Of a stretch of 64,000 nucleotides of DNA, positions 1-11,625 are shown piece after piece. Under the pieces are notes generated by a model. That model was not told the DNA's origin and ran no database searches. It worked only from the letters and a program-made list of their open reading frames with translations. The position numbers and the translations under genes were made by a program. Source of the DNA: Conoideocrella luteorostrata (lineage: Eukaryota > Ascomycota > Sordariomycetes > Hypocreales > Clavicipitaceae); the NCBI GenBank assembly GCA_032433595.1, contig JASWJB010000067.1, positions 1 to 64,000 of the forward strand, written 5' to 3'. The stretch's first letter is position 1. Every line of letters starts with the position of its first letter.

Positions 1-215
1 TTTTTTGGGGGAGGGGGGGGGGAAATGAGAATAAATACAAAGATGAATCGAATCTATTCAATATAAACCATTGAGACGTCTAGTGCTCCATATGTAAAAA
101 GAATTACGCCATTTTGTGTCTTGTGTACAAGGGTTTCCCAGTTCCCGTTCTGGCTGCGTAGTCAGCTGAGTCAGGCTGACGACAAGCTCATCGCGGAGCC
201 GGGCGGACGTGACCA

Positions 216-1349
216 CTACCACAGTGGCCTGGTGAACCAGCGCGACCGGTACAGCTTCTGGTTCCATATATTTTGAATCCGTCGGCCGCCAGCAAGATGA
301 ACGACGTAGTTGCTAAAGGTTTCACCCCACAGCGCCTGGACGTAAAGCGTGCGCCCATCCGGAAGGTAGCTGACGGACTTTATGTCAGACCTGGGGAGGT
401 TCTGACACATACCAACTGGCGTGAAGCCTGCGAGGTATTTCCGCTGCACAGACTCGCCATGTTCAAAGGTTCTGGAATTTATATCGAAAACATGAACGTC
501 GAGGTCGGTCGTGATAAGTAGTTTGCGCTGGTTAGGAATCTGCGTCATGGCGTGTCCTCCATCCCACCACGGCGTATTCCTGCCCCATTCAACCGTCAGA
601 TGCGTCGCGGGGGCGATAACGTAAATTTCCGGTCTCGGTTGGAACGATCTGTATCTGTACCGGTAGGCATTGAGAGTGCTCCTGGAGCCCTGAACCAATG
701 GTGATCTGTCATTGCCGGCTGCCCATAACACGCTGGCCCTGGCATCCCATACAAGTGCATGGACGGCGGGTATGCCGTCAAGCTGCTGAATGGGCGGCGC
801 AAAGGGGCTTTTCGCTCTAAGGTCGAAAATTTTGATGTTGCCGGTCATATCGAAGGACGTGGTCGCGATGGCAATCTTTCCATCCGGGAGGAGCTCGACG
901 GAGTGAGTGTTATCCATATTGTCTCGGTCCAGGCACACCCCGAAGGTAATGGCTTTATCTGTAGGCCGCCCCGGATGATGGTTGATGACAATGGCTGCAA
1001 ATCCGTGGATAGCTACCACACTGTCGCCATTATTTGCCCACTTGTTCTCCGTGGCGGCGCAGCCGTAGCCTTTGCATACGTCGTAGAGGCATCGGCGGAG
1101 CTCGGGAGAAATGTTTTTTCCCTCTGGGACGCTCCAGGTCCAGGATGGTCGGCCCGCGGCGTCGTGTATGACGATCCTTGCCTGTGTGGTTGGAGAGCCA
1201 TAGTGGCCTGTTATGATCTGCGCATCGCGAGGGGCTCGGGCTTGATCGATAGGGCTTGCCGAGACGGGGACGAGGAGCATCCAACTGCTGAGGACCAATA
1301 AGGCCCTTACCACGAAGACGGGCCAGCAGCCTTTGCGGAAACTCTCCAT
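216..1349 (-). CDS. Secreted DUF6528-like protein
   Basis: A single-exon reading frame of 377 codons. The first ~32 residues hold a hydrophobic core (VVRALLVLSSWMLLVPVSAS) ending at a plausible signal-peptidase site, so the protein should be secreted. The rest has repeated short beta-strand segments with alternating hydrophobics (for example ELLPDGKIAIATTS, LVWDARASVLWAAG, ISYLPDG-like turns), which suggests a beta-propeller. The overall pattern (Trp-x-Trp near residue 70, HSVELLPDG, WWDGGHAM) is like the uncharacterised DUF6528 family of fungi and bacteria; that name is from memory. No catalytic residues can be named. The start is the first ATG of the frame and directly precedes the signal peptide. 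A shorter antisense frame at 759-1301 is a shadow. Confidence 0.75.
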   Translation of the reverse strand: MESFRKGCWPVFVVRALLVLSSWMLLVPVSASPIDQARAPRDAQIITGHYGSPTTQARIVIHDAAGRPSWTWSVPEGKNISPELRRCLYDVCKGYGCAATENKWANNGDSVVAIHGFAAIVINHHPGRPTDKAITFGVCLDRDNMDNTHSVELLPDGKIAIATTSFDMTGNIKIFDLRAKSPFAPPIQQLDGIPAVHALVWDARASVLWAAGNDRSPLVQGSRSTLNAYRYRYRSFQPRPEIYVIAPATHLTVEWGRNTPWWDGGHAMTQIPNQRKLLITTDLDVHVFDINSRTFEHGESVQRKYLAGFTPVGMCQNLPRSDIKSVSYLPDGRTLYVQALWGETFSNYVVHLAGGRRIQNIWNQKLYRSRWFTRPLW

Positions 1350-3318
1350 GTTGACAACACAGAGCTATATGAATTGGAGGGTGCTGGTTGTAAGAGAAAA
1401 GGCAGTGTTGTGCTTGGTGGCTTGCGACATTATGGCAGTGCAGACACCCGTCTTTTAATCAATGAATACTTCTGCTTACAGCATGGTGTTCCTGGAAAAC
1501 TATTGATAAACACATGACGCGTCGTTCACGTAATATTGAACACAGGTAAGATATAAGGACGCATGTGGCTTGACAGGCTTGCAGACGATATTGCATTGGC
1601 GTCCGTCTGCGTTTGCAGTGACAATTGCCGTAAGCTTAACAAATAGCCTAGGGAAAACGACCAAGCGACCAACCCGAGCAACGCGGCAGCCTATTTTCTT
1701 TTTCTTATGCGAATTCGCCCATTCGCCCTTACGCACCAGCGGGTTGTGCCGTCCCTCTCGCGACCGAGCGCTCATTCAGTCCTCGCCACGAGTCAACCGC
1801 ATACTCCGTACTCTCCGTACTCCGTACATACAATAAACTGGCTGGGATTTCGGCACTCCTTGCGGCACAGAGTTAGTTAACGTGCTGTGACAAGTGCCGT
1901 CTCCACGTCAATTAAATCTCGGAAGCGCTCGCCGCCACGCAGCATCTAGCGGGAGGTGCGGCTGCTCTTGGGCCACCAACAACAAACAAACAACACACGA
2001 AGTACACCCTGCCCTGCTGGGCTGCTCGGATAGGGCGTCACGGCCCATGCGGTCGAGAAGAGTCGACGTGACAGCTAAAGCGCCCGTCGCCGCCGCCGCC
2101 GCAAATGCAAAATATGTACGTGTCGGATCGCGAGCCGGGCTTGGGCGCCACTGTGGAGGCAATTAATAGTGTCAGCCAAGTTACTCCGTAGCTTGTTTTT
2201 GTTTGCACCTTAACCCGGGACAGCGTAATTTGGGCCGGATTAACTATCCAGTACCCCTTTTTGGTGTGTTTTCTCCATATTGAGCGTAACTAATTTGTTG
2301 GCTGCTTTGTACGCCGTACGGAGGACCGAGTACGGAGTAGGAGTCTCCTATTAACGATGCCAGAACCCCGTATATACTCATTACTTAATGGCATACAGTT
2401 AACCTTCAATCCAGAAGCGTATATTTCGGCTACTTATAGAATATGGCATTTACCACGGGAAACAAGTGCATGTGTTCTGTATGATACGCTGACATGGTGG
2501 TAACGCGGTATAAGCAGCATGCTGACTCAGGTGGATGGATGCTGGATAATCTGACGCTTCAAGTTGCGGGCAAACCATTCGCAATGGGATCCCAGCTTAC
2601 CGATGGGCCGTGGGATGCGACTTCATTGAGATGCGCGCCACTCCTTATGCATCTATCTTTGCCGATCGTGTCTCTGAGGCCGCACTACTATGAAAGCTAG
2701 TGCTTTGGTCAGCAAGGAGTTTTAAGCTATCAGACGTACTACAAGATCGGCTGGAGCCGCATTCCAATGAAGGGCTCCGGAGCCGGAGTACAATGAGAGA
2801 AGAATCTAGACTCGCCCAGCCGGGCAGTTAAATTTAGCACTCAAGCCTAGTGCTGAGCGGCACAGGGGGTTGTCGTGGGGCGGCTAATTAACAGCGCCTT
2901 TGTGAAGGACCGGGGACCCCTTTTGGCGTTCAGATGATGCTTGCCCATGTTCAACATGGCTTCAACTACTCACTTGTGTGCTCTGTTGTACTTGTCTATA
3001 CGGAGTGCGGAGTACGTGCATCCTATTTTCTTGTTCGATTCGCAGCCATTGTCGCAGCTGCCTCGCCTTGATTTCGGTAAATGTGTCATGGACCACAAAC
3101 TTTACTTCTGGGCCCGAGCTAGCCTGTCCATCGCAAGGAGAAGCGACTCGACTTAATCAAACTGGCAAGACTAGTCAAATGGGCTACGTTCTCGAACTGC
3201 GAGTCGCCGAAAACATTCACGGCTCATGTTCAGTTGACGCCACTCGAGGTGGTTATACGACTCTTAGAGGGTACGCGGCTTCTGCGGCCTGCTGCACTGT
3301 CGTCCCATTTAGACTACT
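1350..3318. other. Intergenic, no supportable gene
   Basis: No frame here has a recognisable domain or plausible gene structure. The stretch contains three copies of the dispersed 9-mer TACTCCGTA / TACGGAGTA (1802, 1818, 2331). Nothing else is supportable. Confidence 0.6.
1802..1826. repeat. Two copies of dispersed motif TACTCCGTA
   Basis: Two exact copies of TACTCCGTA start at 1802 and 1818. The same 9-mer, on either strand, also occurs at 2331, 9134, 15261, 18021, 26975, 36482, 54060, 54210 and 54573. Every copy lies between genes. The function is unknown. Confidence 0.7.
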
Positions 3319-3566
3319 GTTTCAAGTACCCAGCTGTCGAATAGGATGTTTCCGGCAAACCCTGATGGGAAAGTATGGTGTGCCAGTTCGTCGTAAACTC
3401 TTTGCCCAATCCGGTCTCGCAAGGGGACGCCCATGCCGCAGTTGGTAAGTAAGATTTGTAAATAGCACGGGCCAAAGGCTAATTACTGGATTCCCATGGG
3501 TCGGCGGCTGGAATATCAATGTAGGCCACTCGGGTTTGGTCTTGACGGGTAGCACCGTGCGGCATC
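3319..3566 (-). pseudogene. Coding-like trace broken by one stop
   Basis: On the minus strand one frame reads from ATG at 3566 through 'TRVAYIDIPAADPWESSN', an in-frame TAG, then 'PLARAIYKSYLPTAAWAS' and 'EFTTNWHTILSHQGL', ending in a stop near 3319. The amino-acid composition and codon choice look protein-coding, unlike the shadows around it. I do not recognise the family. It could be a decayed small gene or a chance open frame. Confidence 0.22.
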
Positions 3567-4690
3567 ATAAATCGCTTATCCTGTCATCATACAGTCCTGC
3601 AGCCCCCACGAACGGCTGAGATGATCGGTATGATGGGTCACAATAAGACCGGTTGCGAAGCACGCACTCACCAAAATCCATGCCCAATGCCCTTCCGACC
3701 CTTCCGACCCGACGTTGCTGCTAACTATTGGATTAACTTCTACGGCGTAGGTGCCATTGGGACCGCGCATCGGCGAATTTTTCGGTCACTTTCGGGCAGG
3801 TGATTGTCACCCTTGGGTGAGAACCTTGTTCAATTCCTTCGGGAGAGCGGTGTTGTCGTATCCACTGCACTAAGAGTGTAAAAAGTGTAAGATCTTTAAA
3901 TGTAACTTTAATAAGCTATAATTAAGGCTTATAATGCAACAAGTGTTCGCTATATTGACCAGACTCTACCCGTGGGTAAGCAGCGTTATGGAATTTTTCG
4001 ATGAAGAGAGTCATAGATCTACAAAGCAAGCACACCCAGTCCGCTGACGAGAAGATCAGCCGTCGGCTAACCTGCAGACCAATTGCCTCAATTTTCTGAC
4101 GCCATTTCTTGCCCAGAATCCAGGTTTCCGTTGCGTGCCCCAAGGGCGATGAATTCTAAGTTTGCCGTTATTATTGCAGCGGATTCCGGAAATGAACCTA
4201 CCATGTTTTGTGCGCGCGCGCAGGATACCAAATAGGACAGCGTCCCTTCCCACTTCGCTAATGACCACCGCTCGGTTAGCAGACCGTTTAGTACTGACCA
4301 GTCGGGATGTTTCGGTAAGAGCTTAGCATGAACAGAAATGAGATTAAGTCTTGCGAGACTTATTTGGGCTTTTCCATGTTTTAGTTGGCCCTGATCGTGA
4401 GGCTGATTGGACCTCTAATCCCAAGGCTATGATGACAATTGCAAAACAGCCTATGCTTATTCGACTGGAAGTTTGGCCGATATAGGTAGACTTGCATGAT
4501 GGTAGAAGGCGATATGAAACCACCCAAAGAAAACCGTCATGACTGCGTATGGGTTCACGTCAAAAATGCGTCTTGATAATTCATCTCTTTACAGTCCTCT
4601 GCAGAGACTGTCGCCGACTTACTGCGCAAAAATAAGGAAGGAGCCCTCTGCTGTATTTCTCAAATATTCGCACGTATATCGAACCTATAC
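3567..4690. other. Intergenic, no supportable gene
   Basis: AT-rich sequence with only short overlapping frames on both strands and no domain signature. It ends at the target-site duplication of the solo LTR. Confidence 0.55.
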
Positions 4691-4695
4691 ACGAG

Positions 4696-4950
4696 TGTCA
4701 CGAAATATCCACTTCGCGGGTGCTGCCGTAAGAATCTTCCGTCAGCGCCGCACACATCGTAAGATTCAACATCGTACGATCGAGATTTTCAGCATCGTAC
4801 GTAGAAATCTCCGGCATCGTAGGACGACCTCAAGTCAGTTGGTAGAATCCAACTATAAGAAGAGGTCTAATTCCTCGTCAATATAAGTAGAAAACCAAGG
4901 ACAATTCCACCACATTAGATAACCACTTCCACGGCTGCTCACTCGTGACA
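4696..4950. mobile_element. Solo LTR of a retrotransposon
   Basis: A 255-bp segment starts with TGTCACGA and ends with TCGTGACA, which are exact reverse complements and have the TG...CA ends of retroviral-type LTRs. It is flanked by ACGAG (4691-4695) and ACGAA (4951-4955), matching at four of five positions, as expected for an aged 5-bp target-site duplication. A TATA-like 'aatataagtag' lies near the 3' part. A cluster of 'catcgta' repeats lies between about 4755 and 4822. No gag/pol sequence or second LTR was seen nearby, so this is most likely a solo LTR left by recombination between the two ends. The orientation is uncertain. Confidence 0.72.
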
Positions 4951-5012
4951 ACGAATACTCTCTTATTCTTCTGGAGCTTAATGCACCAATACAAGGCTCC
5001 TAACTCATACAC

Positions 5013-6368
5013 TCATCTACTTGATCTATGCACTGTGATAACCTCGCGTACCAGGATGCCATCAATTGTAGCAGGATCGCAATCCACGGAATCGCAAGTG
5101 TTTACGCTCGTACTCGACTGTGCACTGACGTATGCGTAACTTGAAACCCTTGTATTTGCATTCAGACGAGCCCACTCCGCTCCGTCTGACAACTGAAGGT
5201 CAGCTCGCGTCGTCGAAGGCTTGGTTTTGTGGACCAGGTTGAACGGGCTTGAACCATGCTGCTTATTCTCACCGGCGTCCGTAGATGGGTCAGAGCCAAA
5301 TATTCGTTTTACTACCGGTCCCATAAAGGGTAGACAGGCACTGATAATGCCAACGAGCGGCTCCAAAAGGGAAAGTACCCAGATTGATGCGTGGTCCTCT
5401 GTTAAATGCTGCGAAGGGACTCGTGAAGTCAACACGACTCTGACGAGAGTCAAGACACAGACACTAAAGTCTAGCGTTAGATTGAAAGACTCGGCGGCTT
5501 AAACATTGTTGTGTCATCGTGATGTACTCACGATAGACCAATGCAAAATATGCAGCTTAAACTTATTTTCTTCCGCATCGGCATATAAAGTCCCCACAAT
5601 ATTGGTAAAGGTAAAGCGACTATCGCGACATCGGATATGAGGTTCCATATGCCCACCCAAAGATTGAACTTTGATCGATCCATGCAGTACCCGTTGACAA
5701 TGAAGCTGTGCCAACTTAAGGCAAAAGGGTGACAGATTGTAAACGTAACCACAGCGACTATGACGCAGGTTGTCACATTGACCACAATAGTAGCGTAACA
5801 CAACATCCGGAAGATGCGAACCTCAAAGAGATTCATATAAGATATGAGGATGGATATTCGGACGGCGGCATTGCACACAATCCATATCACGATGCCGATT
5901 ATAAGATCCTACGAAAATTTATAAGAGATGGTCCGGGAAAGTGCTCTATCGTGGAGCCCATAAAGCTGCCATACCTTGCCAAGTTCCTTCCGTTGCTCCT
6001 GCGGCACTCTATCCTCGTCCATTCCTAATCCTTGAATGACGGCTGTTACGAGTATGTCAGCGTTGAAGAGCCAGCGATAAAGGTCTGGGGATGGGTATAC
6101 TATTGACGGTGTCTCCTAAAAGACCATAGGTGAGGATCTAAGGCATTGTAAGCTGAGGAGAGCGAATGCATGCAGTGGGAATGCAGCGAAGATGGTGGAA
6201 ACCAACAAGTGCAATGACCAGAAAATAGTCGCTCCAATCAGTAGATGTATTCCGCAGCTTGTGAGACCATAGCCGCAGTCCACAAAACAGAGTGGATAAG
6301 GCTCCAAAAATCGCGCAAATAATGATGATGGCGATGCCGATACGGTTGTCAGACGATATCGAAGACAT
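5013..6368 (-). CDS. Fungal rhodopsin-domain (Pth11-like) membrane protein
   Basis: Four exons on the minus strand give 367 codons plus stop: 6368-6203, 6084-5975, 5908-5532 and 5463-5013. All junctions keep frame; the first intron (donor GTTTCC) is the least certain. The protein has about seven hydrophobic segments. It opens with 'IGIAIIIICAIFGALSTLF', followed by 'TDWSDYFLVIALV', 'ADILVTAVIQGLGM', 'IWIVCNAAVRISILI', and 'WVLSLLEPLVGIISACLPF' close to the last membrane span. This order and these motifs fit the fungal rhodopsin-like integral membrane family (PF20684), often called Pth11-like, which sits in the plasma membrane and may act as a GPCR-like sensor. No CFEM domain precedes it. The tail of ~110 residues is Ser/Thr-rich and cytoplasmic by analogy. 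No lesion was seen. Confidence 0.82.
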
Positions 6369-9300
6369 GAGGACGCAAAATTTCTTGATGAGCAGTTAAA
6401 CCGTGGTCGAGGAAGAAGCGGCTCGAGTGACGGACGGGAAAGAACGGAAAAAGAACGAGTTGGGAGCGAGCAGAGGTCAGCTCTTTTTTTTTTCTCGCTA
6501 TACGAATGCGAAGAACTATTTTCAGGCACCAGCGCCGTGGCAATGCACTTTTAACGCAACGTCAGCAGCAAAGGTTGCCCGGAAGGATTTTAGGGGGCCA
6601 AGCCACCGTCATCCAATCCATCCATCCATCCATGCGGTGAGATGGAAATAGAAAGTCGCTGATGGCAACCAACCGAGCCAAGGTGTCACAAGGTCGGAAT
6701 ATCCGACCATGAGTTCGCTGGGGGCTAATTCAGCATTGTTAATTGGCTTTCGTGCGTGGTTACTATCCGGCTATAATGCAATAAGGCTGCTACTACCATC
6801 CCCCCGCCTTTCTTGCTCCGCCTGTATGAGCTTCTTCTGCAGCGTTTCGTATCCAGACAACAAACTCTGGCAAAGGTGACTAAGCGGCTTGTAGTTTATT
6901 TAACTCAATAAGAGGACATCAAACTGTCTATGGGATGCATTACACGCAGCTGACATGCTGCACGATACAAACCCGCCCCAATTTTGATCTGTCTAACATT
7001 ACCTGCGCTTTTGGTCGCTCTTGACTGAAGCATCGTTTCGATTGCAATTCTGGGGATCTCAATCAAGATTTTTGCTACATAGGATGTAAGTTGGCGCGAA
7101 TCAGCACGTCCAATTGCTCTCCCGGCTTCTAGTTAATATCCGGCACAGCTTGCAAAATTTTTGACCAAAATCATCCCACTTCAAACATGTATCGATCGTG
7201 AATGGTGGGTAATTGTCAACACTGACTAAAAAAATCCAATTCTGCTCATAATTGGCGGTAGAGTCGGCGCAGTAGGGTCGAATTTAGTAGCATTTATTGT
7301 TCCCAGCGGCGTCGTTGTAGAATTTCTACTGAGCGACGTGGGCATCATCACTTTCACATCTCTACTAGAGAAGAGGCTACTACTATATGAGGCTATTGCC
7401 TCCAGCGTCGTCGGTCTACCTGGAAGTGCTAACCCTGTCACTGGCGAGCCTCTTGCGCACTGTGTGGCCTGGTGGTGGTGCTCTTAGATGTCAACCATTC
7501 CATCCTCATAAATCTAGGACGTATGTATTTGCAACACCTACAGACTCATGCCCTATTTTCTTAGCATTATCACAACATTTTTCACTAGGAGCATGGTTTT
7601 CTTCGTTGTATTGAACGCTTTGTAGCTGAATAATGTGAACATGGCTCTCTGCAGACTTTACTTAGCCGAGAAGCTCCGCTGTTGTGATTCAAACGTCGTC
7701 ATTCACTGGGCTTAAGGTATTGTCTCATGCTTCTTTGCAGCTCTTCAATATGCTAGCTCTGGTACGGCTACCATGGCGCTCTCTACCAGGGCTATGGATT
7801 TATATGAAGGATTGGTCTCATGATCGACCGTATGCTTCAAACTAATTAAGCATGGAGGTGAGAAAGCTTCGGATTATATCTATAACGCCCACAAACGACC
7901 TCATTTAGATAGCGATTCTTAGTCTTTGGCACGTCAATTTATATGTTGACTCCTACTCACGCAAAGTTTCTACTTTCGTTTTCGAAAGTGTGAGCACTCA
8001 CAGTTTGATTGGCGGCAGGCTCTCATCCCCTCCGACGCAGGGTAGACAGTGACACTATGAAGTTCTTGACATAGATTCTGGGATGTCTATTCGGAGTTTA
8101 ATACGGAGCATAGTAGGTACAATTTGGAAAGGGAATTGCAATAGCCGCAGAGGCCTTCAAATCTCAGTGATGCAGCATAAAATCAGCAATTTAGACCCTC
8201 ATCGGTTGAGGGAACGGGTTTTTATAAGCGCCTTAATAGTGTAGCCAGAGGCGACTTTCCAAGTATGTCAAGATCCCTTGTGTCCCATTATGACTAAATC
8301 ATACCTATTCCTTGCCATTCAATCCTCATCCATCGGGTTATTTGCGGTTGCTGACGGATTGGACAAGCCAAATTCATGAATATATTCGCAGTTTGTGATG
8401 ATATTGATGATGAAAAGATGCGAGTGCCCTCCGCGAACAGACCTCTAATTGCACCCATCCCTTCCTTCTGTCTTAGACATTCCCACTCATTTCCAAGATC
8501 ACCACTTTCAACCGGTTAACGCCCTCGACAGTCAGCTTTGTCGAGGTTGCGCGGGCCTTGGCGTTGGTCAAGTCATGGCCGGGGAAATGCGAACGACGTC
8601 TTTGAAAGCGTTCGACGCCGTTTGTCCGATGGGGAAAAGCACACAGGAAAGAGTAAGGGGCGAAATCTAAGAAGGACAGCTCAAAAGATGCGCCACCGGG
8701 AGCTAGGCTAGGCATCCGCAGCCGTCGATCGAATATGGTCACGCTGTCTCACAGGTCTACCAGGGCTGTGTGGAGCAAAGGCCTGTCTAGAACGTGAAAA
8801 CCAGTCTGTGGTGGCATCCAAGACGTGCGGAGAGACTGAAATGGCACCTCCATGCACCAGCTGGCCAGGAATACAAAGTGCAGGGTGCGGAGTGCTGGTG
8901 CCAGACACCCGATTGTTTTTCTGCACAAAGACCGGCCAGGTTTGAACTGAGAAGATGCAATAATTGTCTACGGACTGCAGGCGCGCGTGGACGTATGTGT
9001 GGCATTGCAGAAGAGACTCGGATGATTTACGAGTCGGTTCTGCTTGGGAAACAGCGCCCGTAACGGTCTGAGACCTCTGCTCATCTCTTGGTCGGATACA
9101 GACCGAGATTGAGTATCCCAAAAGCCTAGTTCGTACTCCGTACGGACTAAAAGTCGTGGAGTTTTGGAGAGCCGAAGCTACCAACTACTCCGCACCGACC
9201 GAGAGAGATGGACACGACATGTGCAAAGCCCGCGGCACAGATCTACAGCCAGCCACTCACTAAACATGGGATGGACCTCAGCCTGCACCCGTCTGCCAAG

Positions 9301-9897
9301 CCCCCGTGCCGGCCCGCAGCCAGCTTCCTGAGCACAGGTACGCTGAAAATGTAGATGCATGCCTTCTTCTTGGTAATTTAGGAACGGCTCCATCGAGACT
9401 TTGTCGGAGTGGGGGAGCTGTCGTCCATTCGGTTGTGCAGATCAAGGTCGATATTCCGGATGAACGTTTGGACGACAAGCCGCGGTCACTGCGACAGACG
9501 GGTTGTCCGACAACGGTGCTCCGTACCACCCATCATCACGAGAAATCGAGCGCCACTGCACCAAAGCCATCGATTGCATTCGTCGAGAACTGTATCCTTC
9601 AACTGCGCCGCTCGAAGATCTGCAAGCCATGCAGCACAATGACGCCGACGTTGTGCCCCCGCCGCCGTAGCCGCTGTCAATGTCTCACGCCGTCTCCAGC
9701 TCAGGGAGATTCGGGACAGACCATGATTGCCGGGCTCCAATGCTCCTGCCTACACCGACATTGGGACGGCTGAGACTCTGCGCTTGTGTGCGGAATAAGG
9801 AGCACAGCCAAGATGCTTTAACTGTTCCGTATTCCCTTTGCAAATCCACGACGTCGGCCAGCTCAAGCCCGGGCAGCACCCATCAGCCAGCAGCATC
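6369..9897. other. 3.5-kb intergenic region, no supportable gene
   Basis: The 5' part is AT-rich, with a short tandem of 'atcc' units near 6610. From about 8450 to 9800 the GC content rises and many overlapping frames appear on both strands. None has a domain, a signal peptide or consistent splice sites, so they look like composition effects. One TACTCCGTA copy lies at 9134. The promoter of the gene at 9898 must lie in the last few hundred bases. Confidence 0.55.
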
Positions 9898-10611
9898 ATG
9901 GCACGTACTATGCAAGTCATCATCCTTTTCTTTGCACTAGTCCTCGTATCAGCAAAGAAAAAGGTCAGCCTCCAATGGGCAATCTGCGATCCAAGCCCAC
10001 AGCACACGCTCGTAAAGCTCGGCCTCGACGCAGCAACACCGCCCTACAAGGAAAACCCCATTACATACTACGACGAACACCCACCCATCTACATCTCCTC
10101 GGGCCTGATGTTTCGCACCAAAACAAACAAGGGCCAGCCACTATCCACTGTGAAAGTCGGCTTCGATGAGGAAACCTCGGACATTCCGGACTTTGTCGAG
10201 TGTACATGGAACACCTACGGCGACAACCGGCCGACATACACGTGCGAGAAGCGATGCCCGCTCAACCAGATATCGCCGGGGGACCTCTGGTGCGGCGAGC
10301 AGGTACAGTTCGCGCAACGCTATGGACATGTCGATTGGGCCTCGCTGCGCGCGTACGGGCCGTACCAAAATGCCAAGTGGAAGGTGCGAATCGAGGGCCA
10401 TAAGGCCAAATTCGATGACGTTGTGGCCGGAGGCTTGCATCTCATGGAGATTGAGACCAAGGTACCCACAGCGAGGGCTGATGAAGTGATTGAGGCGACG
10501 ACGCGCTATCTGAGGGATCGGGGGGTGGTGCTTTGCGACCCGCAGGAGGGGAAAACTAAACGACTGTTTCGAGCCATGGGGTATGAGGGGATTGAAGAGG
10601 ATGAGTTGTAG
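9898..10611 (+). CDS. Secreted protein of unknown function ending in EDEL
   Basis: A single exon of 237 codons plus stop. The frame is open upstream to 9838, but the ATG at 9898 is preferred because it begins a compact signal peptide (MARTMQVIILFFALVLVSA). The mature protein has conserved-looking Cys residues (QWAICDPSPQ, FVECTWNTYGD, TCEKRCPLNQ, DLWCGEQ, VVLCDPQEG) and is otherwise charged and soluble. The last residues are GIEEDEL, so the C-terminal tetrapeptide is EDEL. That resembles the KDEL/HDEL family of ER-retrieval signals, which could keep it in the ER rather than outside; whether EDEL works here is unknown. I do not recognise a family. Confidence 0.72.
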   Translation: MARTMQVIILFFALVLVSAKKKVSLQWAICDPSPQHTLVKLGLDAATPPYKENPITYYDEHPPIYISSGLMFRTKTNKGQPLSTVKVGFDEETSDIPDFVECTWNTYGDNRPTYTCEKRCPLNQISPGDLWCGEQVQFAQRYGHVDWASLRAYGPYQNAKWKVRIEGHKAKFDDVVAGGLHLMEIETKVPTARADEVIEATTRYLRDRGVVLCDPQEGKTKRLFRAMGYEGIEEDEL

Positions 10612-11625
10612 TAAATGCGAAAAGTCGAGGTGCAGAGTGGGCTGCCATGTCACATTCGCTTGGCTCGCCACGCTTCAACCGCCCTGGCTGGGAAAGCCCA
10701 TCAGGAGTACATGTAGAGGCGCACCGTTGATGTCTATCAATTCAGATGATTTTTATTCCGGCCGGATGTTAGATTACGCACATCATCTTCTGTCGACCAA
10801 GCATTGACCTACCCGACGTTGGGTGGGTTCTACAGGTCGGCGGTCGGCGAATCAATACCATAGTCAGCAGCAACTGAGAGCAAACAAATGAACAATGAAT
10901 TCGCCATTTTTCGCTGTTGCCAGCGTCAGACAAATAAATAGCCCATGCGTAATGGCGCCTCTCCTGCATTCCGTGAAAGTAGACCCCATATGCACTGATC
11001 CCTCGGTGGCTCTTCGTGCATGCACAGCTCCATGCTGGTGTCTCTGGCGGATACTCACAGCTCGCTCGGATTGGACCATGACGGAACGACTCGAAAATAA
11101 CGGCCTCGATGCCGCAGTGCGCCTGGCACAAAATTGTTGTCCCTCCAAACACCAGCATTCTGGTTAAGTTGGTGTGACTTGAGGAATGAAAGACTTTTCG
11201 GCCCTCTTGGCGAAAAAAAAAAAAAAAAAAAACACAGCGCCCTAGGGCGGCTTTTGCATTCTTCCTTGAAGTGGTGGCGTCTTCAAGCAGTATTAGCAAA
11301 ATTTTTTACTTAAAACCAGCTCTCCTGCAATTTATTATAGCATTCTATGTGCTCCGAATGGCTGTTTCCTTGGCTGGAATTATCACCGGAACCCAAAGAC
11401 ACCGCGGCCGGCATCAACCCATTCAGCGGGGTCTGTATAGCTTCCTTCCACCGTAGCAGGGTAGACTCCGGCTAGCCTCATCGCAAAATGCTGACATGTT
11501 AGTTGCACGCACCGCGGCAAAGGCCGTCTCTGCCGGCACCCCCGCACCATTTGTCCCCTTCTCCTCGCTGCGTCGCGATTTCGTCCGCTTGACATCTCTA
11601 GCATGCCGCAAAATCCTCCCTCAAC
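10612..11625. other. Intergenic with a 20-A tract
   Basis: No supportable gene. A run of 20 A residues lies at 11213-11232. The last ~200 bases are GC-richer and probably hold the 5' leader and promoter of the SDR gene. Frames seen on the minus strand show no domain. Confidence 0.55.

Noticed and set aside
759..1301. 180-codon plus-strand frame
   Set aside because: It is antisense to the secreted DUF6528-like gene, with no domain, signal peptide or natural composition.
8708..9773. Cluster of overlapping frames on both strands
   Set aside because: They arise from higher GC content. No domain, splice structure or signal peptide supports any of them.
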